Assembly: GCA_951813015.1 (NCBI GenBank)
Contig: CATOTG010000006.1
Span: forward strand, 1,083,501-1,147,500
Direction of reading: 5' to 3'
Length of the DNA stretch: 64,000 nucleotides
From: an uncultured Thermoanaerobaculia bacterium
GTDB lineage: Bacteria; Acidobacteriota; Thermoanaerobaculia; Multivoradales; Multivoraceae
Shown: in pieces, positions 59,351-64,000 of the stretch
How the letters are laid out: each line of letters starts with the position of its first letter
Position numbering within the stretch: the stretch's first letter is position 1
Notes under the pieces: model-generated
Told to the model about the DNA's origin: nothing
Database searches by the model: none
The model's input: only the letters and a program-made list of their open reading frames with translations
Position numbers and translations under genes: made by a program

Positions 59351-60799
59351 TTACGGCGCAGCTCCCTGGCCTGGTGTCTCCTTCGGCTCGCGCCCGGACG
59401 GCAGGACCATCCCCTCCGGGTAGTCGGCGCCGGTGATGCTCTTGTCGACGGACCGGTTCCAGGCGTCCAGCTCCGCGCGCATGCGGGCGGCGACCTCGGG
59501 CTGTTCTTCGATCAGGTCGTCCTGTTCCTCGGGGTCGTCGACCACGTTGTAGAGCTCGAAGGCTTCGGGTGAGTCGGCCGTGTAGTTCCTGACCAGCTTG
59601 ACGTCGTTGTCGAGCCAGGCGAGGCCGCCGCTGGCGCGAAAGCTGATGGGCGCGTCCCTGCGGGCGGGCTCGGCGTCGAACGCGTGGGCGATGGAGATGC
59701 CGTCGTGGACGGCGTTGATCGACTCGGGGTCGAGCCCCGCAACCTCGATCAGCGTGGGGAAGATGTCCATCGTGCTGGCGGGGAAGTTCGTGATCCTCGG
59801 GGCGATTCCGCCCGGCCATTCGATGATCGTCGGCACGCGCAGGCCGCCTTCGTAGAAGTCCTTCTTGAAGCCGCGCAGGTGGCCGGTCGTGTCGGGGCGG
59901 ACACCGGGATGATCAGGGCTGTAGTCGATGTCGGGCAGTCCGCCGTTGTCGCTGGTGAACCACAGGAGGGTGTTGTCGGCGATGCCGAGTTCGCGCAGGC
60001 CCTGGCGGAGGGCGCCGATCGAGCGGTCCATCGCGACGATCTCGGCGTGGTGCGCCTTCGAGGCGTCGTCGAGTTCCGCGAAGGGCTCCTCGTCTTCCGG
60101 AAAGGCGCCGAAGGGCCGGTGCGGTGAGGGGTACCAGATCACCGCGAACACGGGTCTGCCGTTCTCTGCCTGCCCGGAGATGTAGCGCAGCGCCTCGGCG
60201 ACCAGGATTTCGGACGAGTCGCCCTCGAACTGCTTCGGCGTCCCGTTCTCGCTCAGCACAGGGTCCAGATTGAACTGGTTCGTGTGGCTCAGCCAGTAGT
60301 CGAAGCCGAGCTCGCCGGGGTTGTGGGGATCGTCCGCCGGGAGCGGATTGTCCCCGCTTGGCTGGACCTGGTTCAGGTGCCACTTGCCGAAGTGCGCCGT
60401 CGCGTAGCCGGCCTCGCCGAACGCCTGGGCGATCGTCTTCTCCTGCTTGTTGATCGAGTCGCCGACGCGGAAGGCCCCGGTGCGGTCGTTCGTGCGGCCG
60501 GTGATGACCGTTGCCCGGGTCGGGGTGCAGCTCGGGGCGCCGGCGTAGAACCGGTCCATGCGCAGGCCGGCAGCGGCCATCGCGTCGAAGTGCGGCGTCT
60601 CGAGCAGGGGATGGCCGTAGTAGCCGGTCTGCGCCCAGCCCATGTCGTCGGCCATGAGCAGCACGACGTTGGGCCGGTCGTCCGCGAGCTGGTTGTCCGC
60701 GGGCTGGTCGTCCGCGAGCCGATCGTCCTCGGCCGCGGGTTGGCAGCCGCAGGCCGCGATCAGCAGCACGGGCAGGAATCTGACGATGGGCTTTTTCAT
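59351..60799 (-). CDS. Sulfatase of the arylsulfatase family, probable lipoprotein
   Basis: 482 residues. Alkaline-phosphatase superfamily fold with N-terminal metal motif M-A-D-D-M-G, the sulfatase signature C91-T-P-T-R whose Cys becomes formylglycine, H-F-G-K-W-H, and the later metal pair in T-S-D-N-G-G. N-terminal lipobox I-A-A-C17 after a short hydrophobic stretch, then a low-complexity acidic linker of D-D/Q-P-A-D repeats, so it is probably anchored at the envelope. It should release sulfate from organic sulfate esters; substrate unknown. No formylglycine-generating enzyme or polysaccharide genes are adjacent. Confidence 0.9.
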   Translation of the reverse strand: MKKPIVRFLPVLLIAACGCQPAAEDDRLADDQPADNQLADDRPNVVLLMADDMGWAQTGYYGHPLLETPHFDAMAAAGLRMDRFYAGAPSCTPTRATVITGRTNDRTGAFRVGDSINKQEKTIAQAFGEAGYATAHFGKWHLNQVQPSGDNPLPADDPHNPGELGFDYWLSHTNQFNLDPVLSENGTPKQFEGDSSEILVAEALRYISGQAENGRPVFAVIWYPSPHRPFGAFPEDEEPFAELDDASKAHHAEIVAMDRSIGALRQGLRELGIADNTLLWFTSDNGGLPDIDYSPDHPGVRPDTTGHLRGFKKDFYEGGLRVPTIIEWPGGIAPRITNFPASTMDIFPTLIEVAGLDPESINAVHDGISIAHAFDAEPARRDAPISFRASGGLAWLDNDVKLVRNYTADSPEAFELYNVVDDPEEQDDLIEEQPEVAARMRAELDAWNRSVDKSITGADYPEGMVLPSGREPKETPGQGAAP

Positions 60800-61084
60800 T
60801 GGAGGGCGTCACCTCATGGTAGTTCGGGCCGCGCTGCCGCCGGGCGGGAATCTGGCGATGGGTCCTCTCGTCGGAGGGGCGGTTGAAGAGGGAGGAAGCG
60901 TGTGAAGGTCGGTCGCGGCGATCAGATCAATCCGGTCCGCCGCAGCGCCGAGGGGCGGAGATCTGGCGGCGGCGGGAGTCGTGGAGCGGGCCGCGACGCC
61001 GCCGCTGGCCGCGCCCGCGGACCAAAGGCCTTGCCGCGGTGAGAGGCAATCCGTCGAAGTCCAGGTCGAAGTCGAAGTTCAAGC
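60800..61084. other. Non-coding gap with a copy of the sulfatase 5' end
   Basis: 285 nt between divergent sulfatase and GHKL ATPase. It holds an imperfect copy (18 of 20 positions) of the sulfatase codons 3-9 region: GGCAGGAATCTGACGATGGG at 60770-60789 and GGCGGGAATCTGGCGATGGG at 60843-60862. The rest is low-complexity purine-rich sequence with GTCGAA/GTCCAG repeats near the ATPase start. No convincing gene or promoter. Confidence 0.5.
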
Positions 61085-63331
61085 GTGAGTATCCTACAGT
61101 CGTCCCCGATGGCCGCCGTTGAACGCAGACCGCTGGAAGTCGCTTCGCGCCGGATCGTGCAGGACGCCAAACTGGCGATCCGGGATGTCTACGACGCGAT
61201 CGTGGAGCTGGTCACCAACGCTGACGACCGCTACCAGATCCTGGGAACCGAGGGACTGGTGGAGATCGAGATCGGCCGGCAAGGGAAGGGCAAGCCGTCG
61301 ATCCTCCGCGTGCGCGACTTCGCCGACGGAATGACCACGGAGCAGATGAACCGGAAGCTCGGACGTATCGGCGGACGGGTCAGCGGCCTGGAGGAAGGGA
61401 AGGCCGTGCGCGGCACCAACTCGCGCGGAGCGAAGGACATCGCGGCGCTTGGCAAGGTCACCTTCGAGTCGATAGCGGCCGACGGCCGCGCGCACACGTG
61501 CCGCATCTTTCCCAACCTGGAGTACGAAGCCGACGACCCGCGCAAGGTGACGCCCGGGGTCCGCAAGAGCCTGGGAATCGCCGAGGGAACGGGAACCGTG
61601 GCCACCATCGAGGTCGATCCGAGCCACCGGATTCCGAAGATCGACACGCTCGTCCCGAAGGTCGCCACCCTGGTGCGGCTGCGGGACATCGTCTGGCAGC
61701 AGAAGACCAGGCTGGTGGTCAGGGGGCTGAAAAAGGATACCCGGCGCGCAGTGCGTCTCCATCGGCCGGCCGGGCGCAAGAGCGTGGCGGCCACCTTCGC
61801 CGTGCCGGGGTATCAGGGAGCGCAGGCCAAGCTCCTCGTGTTCCGTGCGAGGAAGCAGTTCAAGTCCGGGAGGGACCGCTTCCGCCTCGGGGGAATCCTG
61901 GTCAAGTCGCGGCACGCGATCCACGAAGCCACGCTCTTTGACCGCGGGCTCGAATGGGACTCGAACGCGCTGTGGTTCCACGGCCGCCTCACCTGCGAGG
62001 CCATTGACGACCTGTGGAACGAGTACGACGAGCGGCAGGCGCGCGGGGCGGTGCACCCGCCGGAGAACCCCGTCCCGATCCTCGATCCGTCCCGCAAGTC
62101 CGGGTTGACGCCGGACCACCCGTTCGTGGACGCACTCTACGGTCAAGCGCTCGGGTTGCTGCGTCCGCTGGTCGAGGAGGAGCGCACCCGGGCGGAACGG
62201 GAGCGCGCCCGCAGCGTCGAGAGCCGGAAGACGAGAAAGCGACTGGACGCGCTCGAGAAGGCCGCGAACCGGTTCATGGAGGACTTTTCGGACGCGGAGC
62301 CGTCACGCAACCCGGAGGGCAGGCAGACGGGCAGCCGGTTCATGATTCGCGGCTATGTGCTGAGCCCGCGGTATGCGCAGCACGTGCGGGGTCAGTCCTT
62401 CGGGTGCTGGCTGACCGTGCTTGCCGAGGCGTTTCCGGAGATTGGAGAGGGCGACGAGGTGAAGGTGGAGTGCCTGACGGACGACCTGCGGACCGAGAGC
62501 GGCGAAGTTCCGCTCAAGCCGCTCGACGGACAGGAGGGGGTGCTGAGGGCCGCCTGGTCGGTCAAGGCGCTTGAAGCGACGCCGGCGACCGGGCTGGCGG
62601 TCCGCGTGGGTCCGATCGAAGCCGAATCGACGATCGCCGTGCTGGAGTCGGAGGCCGAGCGCTACCGTGACCTCGCGGGTCTGAAGTTCGAGCGCCCGCG
62701 TTACCGGATACGCGGCGGCTCACGCCGCCAGATCCGCCTGTTGGCGCCGAAGGAGCTCGTGCAATCGGTCGGCATGGACTTCGAACTGACGCTGTCCTCG
62801 GACGACTTCCAGGTCTCGGGGACGAGACAGTTGCTGCTTAAGCCGAGCCTCGGAATTGGGGTGGCCCGACTGGCGGTTCGGGTCCTGGACGACGACGCGT
62901 CGCCGGCGACGCTCGTTGCGCGGGTTGGAGATCACGAGGCTGAAACCGAGTTGCGCGCCGTGCCGGAGTCCGGCGCGGGAATCGTCATCAAACTGGAGGA
63001 CGTGGACCACGGCGCGCTCCGCTATCGCTGGAACAGGAACGTGCTGGAGGTCGGGGCGCGGCACCCATCGCTGCAGCGCTACCTCGGGCGCAAGGCGGAG
63101 AGGTACCCCGGCCAGGACGATCTTCACTTCCGGGTGCTTCTGGCGGAGGTGGTAGCCGAAGCGCTGTGCGCACGGCGGTTGGAGGGGAACATCAAGGCGA
63201 ACCCCGGTGACTTCAAGGGCATGTCGTGGGACGACTACTACCGGCACTTCGCGGAACTCCTGTCGCGGTTCCTGCCCAATGCGCACAAGTTGATGGCGCC
63301 GGAGATCGAGGGCGTCCGGCGGGCGCGATGA
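61085..63331 (+). CDS. Uncharacterised GHKL (HSP90/MORC-like) ATPase
   Basis: 748 residues. N-terminal GHKL ATP-binding fold: N box E41-L-V-T-N45-A-D-D48 (like the HSP90 E-L-I-S-N-A-S-D), D78-F-A-D81-G82-M in the position of the D-x-G-x-G motif, and a lid motif R-G-T-N-S-R-G-A-K-D at 109-118. A second alpha/beta region follows, a charged coiled coil (about 360-400, E-E-E-R-T-R-A-E-R-E-R-A), then beta-rich C-terminal modules and a helical end (L-L-A-E-V-V-A-E-A-L-C). Not HSP90, MutL or gyrase B by the remainder. GTG start; an ATG 24 nt on is possible. No partner gene is visible upstream. Similar ATPases occur in antiphage systems, but that link is speculative here. Confidence 0.75.
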   Translation: MSILQSSPMAAVERRPLEVASRRIVQDAKLAIRDVYDAIVELVTNADDRYQILGTEGLVEIEIGRQGKGKPSILRVRDFADGMTTEQMNRKLGRIGGRVSGLEEGKAVRGTNSRGAKDIAALGKVTFESIAADGRAHTCRIFPNLEYEADDPRKVTPGVRKSLGIAEGTGTVATIEVDPSHRIPKIDTLVPKVATLVRLRDIVWQQKTRLVVRGLKKDTRRAVRLHRPAGRKSVAATFAVPGYQGAQAKLLVFRARKQFKSGRDRFRLGGILVKSRHAIHEATLFDRGLEWDSNALWFHGRLTCEAIDDLWNEYDERQARGAVHPPENPVPILDPSRKSGLTPDHPFVDALYGQALGLLRPLVEEERTRAERERARSVESRKTRKRLDALEKAANRFMEDFSDAEPSRNPEGRQTGSRFMIRGYVLSPRYAQHVRGQSFGCWLTVLAEAFPEIGEGDEVKVECLTDDLRTESGEVPLKPLDGQEGVLRAAWSVKALEATPATGLAVRVGPIEAESTIAVLESEAERYRDLAGLKFERPRYRIRGGSRRQIRLLAPKELVQSVGMDFELTLSSDDFQVSGTRQLLLKPSLGIGVARLAVRVLDDDASPATLVARVGDHEAETELRAVPESGAGIVIKLEDVDHGALRYRWNRNVLEVGARHPSLQRYLGRKAERYPGQDDLHFRVLLAEVVAEALCARRLEGNIKANPGDFKGMSWDDYYRHFAELLSRFLPNAHKLMAPEIEGVRRAR

Positions 63332-63386
63332 ACCGGAGGTGCGGGCGGGTTAGAGTGCGGGCGACACTTTCTTTCTGGAGGACGAC

Positions 63387-63920
63387 ATGCACAAGTACCG
63401 AGCAATGATCCCGCTGACCCTGATGGCCCTTCTGGTCACGGCGCTTCCCGCCCTGGCGCAGCGCGAGGACGACGCCGACCGGGCGAGCAAGAACGGCAAG
63501 GTTGAGGGGATGATCGACGGCGTCACGGTGACGCTGGAGTACGGGCGGCCCAAGGTGAAGGGCCGGACGATCTGGGGAGACCTGGTTCCCTACGGCAAGG
63601 TCTGGCGGACGGGCGCCGACGAGGCGACGACGATCACTTTCAGCGCCGACGTCGAGATCAGCGGCAAGGTGCTGGCTGCCGGTACCTACGCCCTCTTCAC
63701 CGAGCCGGGCGAGAACGAGTGGACCTTCATCTTCAACAAGGTCGCGAAGCAGTGGGGCTCCTTCCGGCATGACGTCGGTCAGGACGCGCTGCGGGTGACC
63801 GCCACTCCGAAGACCGTCGGGGAGCACGTGGAGGAAATGGAGTTCGTCATCGTGGATGGCTGGGTCGCCTTGCAGTGGGAGAGGCTCGCCGTGCCGTTCG
63901 AGGTAAAGAAGGCGGGCTGA
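63387..63920 (+). CDS. DUF2911 family exported protein
   Basis: 177 residues: signal peptide (M-I-P-L-T-L-M-A-L-L-V-T-A-L-P-A-L-A-Q) and one DUF2911 domain with the family pattern V-T-L-E-Y-G-R-P-K-V-K-G-R, P-Y-G-K-V-W-R-T-G-A-D-E-A-T and L-A-A-G-T-Y-A-L-F-T. Function of the family is not known to me. Excellent GGAGG before the ATG. Convergent with nothing; follows the GHKL ATPase by 55 nt but with its own ribosome binding site. Confidence 0.88.
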   Translation: MHKYRAMIPLTLMALLVTALPALAQREDDADRASKNGKVEGMIDGVTVTLEYGRPKVKGRTIWGDLVPYGKVWRTGADEATTITFSADVEISGKVLAAGTYALFTEPGENEWTFIFNKVAKQWGSFRHDVGQDALRVTATPKTVGEHVEEMEFVIVDGWVALQWERLAVPFEVKKAG

Positions 63921-63925
63921 CCTCC

Positions 63926-64000
63926 TTGCTCGATCGGAACCGGGCGCTCAAGTCCCGGGGTGAGCGCGTGACCCCCGGCGGCATGTACGGGCACATGTCC
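63926..64000 (+). CDS. 5' end of a probable class III aminotransferase (partial)
   Basis: The last 25 codons are open to the window edge. They end E-R-V-T-P-G-G-M-Y-G-H-M-S, which resembles the start of glutamate-1-semialdehyde-type PLP-dependent aminotransferases (x-x-V-x-P-G-G-x-x-x). The TTG start is uncertain and no ribosome binding site is clear. Only the N-terminal tip is seen, so the call is tentative. Confidence 0.4.
   Translation, partial: MLDRNRALKSRGERVTPGGMYGHMS

Noticed and set aside
60883-61122. Small plus-strand open frame before the GHKL ATPase
   Set aside because: Arg/Ser/Lys low-complexity product without a ribosome binding site, overlapping the ATPase start in another frame.

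Overview
GC-rich chromosomal segment of a Gram-negative bacterium. Evidence for two membranes is a TonB-dependent receptor, an outer-membrane porin, predicted lipoproteins, RodZ and a LysM amidase. The best taxonomic guess is Acidobacteriota. It rests on an eight-cysteine insertion in RpoB, a Gre factor fused to a long N-terminal region, a second EF-G, and GatC/GatA separated from GatB. This is inference, not a database result. The window is dominated by the transcription/translation super-locus, flanked by accessory genes.

Layout: (1) 0-3.5 kb, exported ceramidase-like hydrolase and S9 peptidase. (2) 3.5-4.2 kb, a ccdAB toxin-antitoxin pair with a strong palindromic operator. (3) 4.3-13.2 kb, a phosphate (Pho) block: a secreted beta-helix protein and TonB receptor, a convergent phosphate-selective porin, then phoB, phoR and phoU. 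Three places in this block carry 11-bp-phased CTTCAC repeats that look like Pho boxes. Porin, phoB and phoR together contain four single-base frameshifts, while all other protein genes read through. (4) 13.5-27.2 kb, tRNA-Thr, tuf, tRNA-Trp, secE, nusG, rplK, rplA, rplJ, rplL, rpoB, rpoC. (5) 27.5-46.6 kb, the str, S10, spc and alpha operons in one direction. rpsN and rpsD are absent from their usual slots; a second, nearly identical tuf lies here. (6) 46.7-51.7 kb, minus-strand EF-G paralog and a two-subunit M16 peptidase. (7) 51.8-58.2 kb, lexA (plus), then a minus-strand run: Gre-fusion, gatC, gatA, amidase. (8) 58.3-64 kb, rodZ, a sulfatase, an unassigned GHKL ATPase, a DUF2911 protein and the start of a probable aminotransferase.

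The Pho block reads as one unit. PhoR/PhoB would sense and respond to phosphate, PhoU would modulate, and the repeats upstream of the beta-helix/TonB pair, the porin and phoU predict their induction on phosphate limitation. The central 33 kb is ordinary in gene content and tightly packed (overlaps of 1, 4, 8 and 38 nt), with structured non-coding leaders before rpsL and rpsK. The most unusual points are the RpoB cysteine insertion, the frameshift cluster with its predicted Pho regulon, the Shine-Dalgarno-masking inverted repeat before the beta-helix gene, the probably leaderless ccdA, and the orphan GHKL ATPase. No rRNA, CRISPR, phage or insertion sequence was seen.
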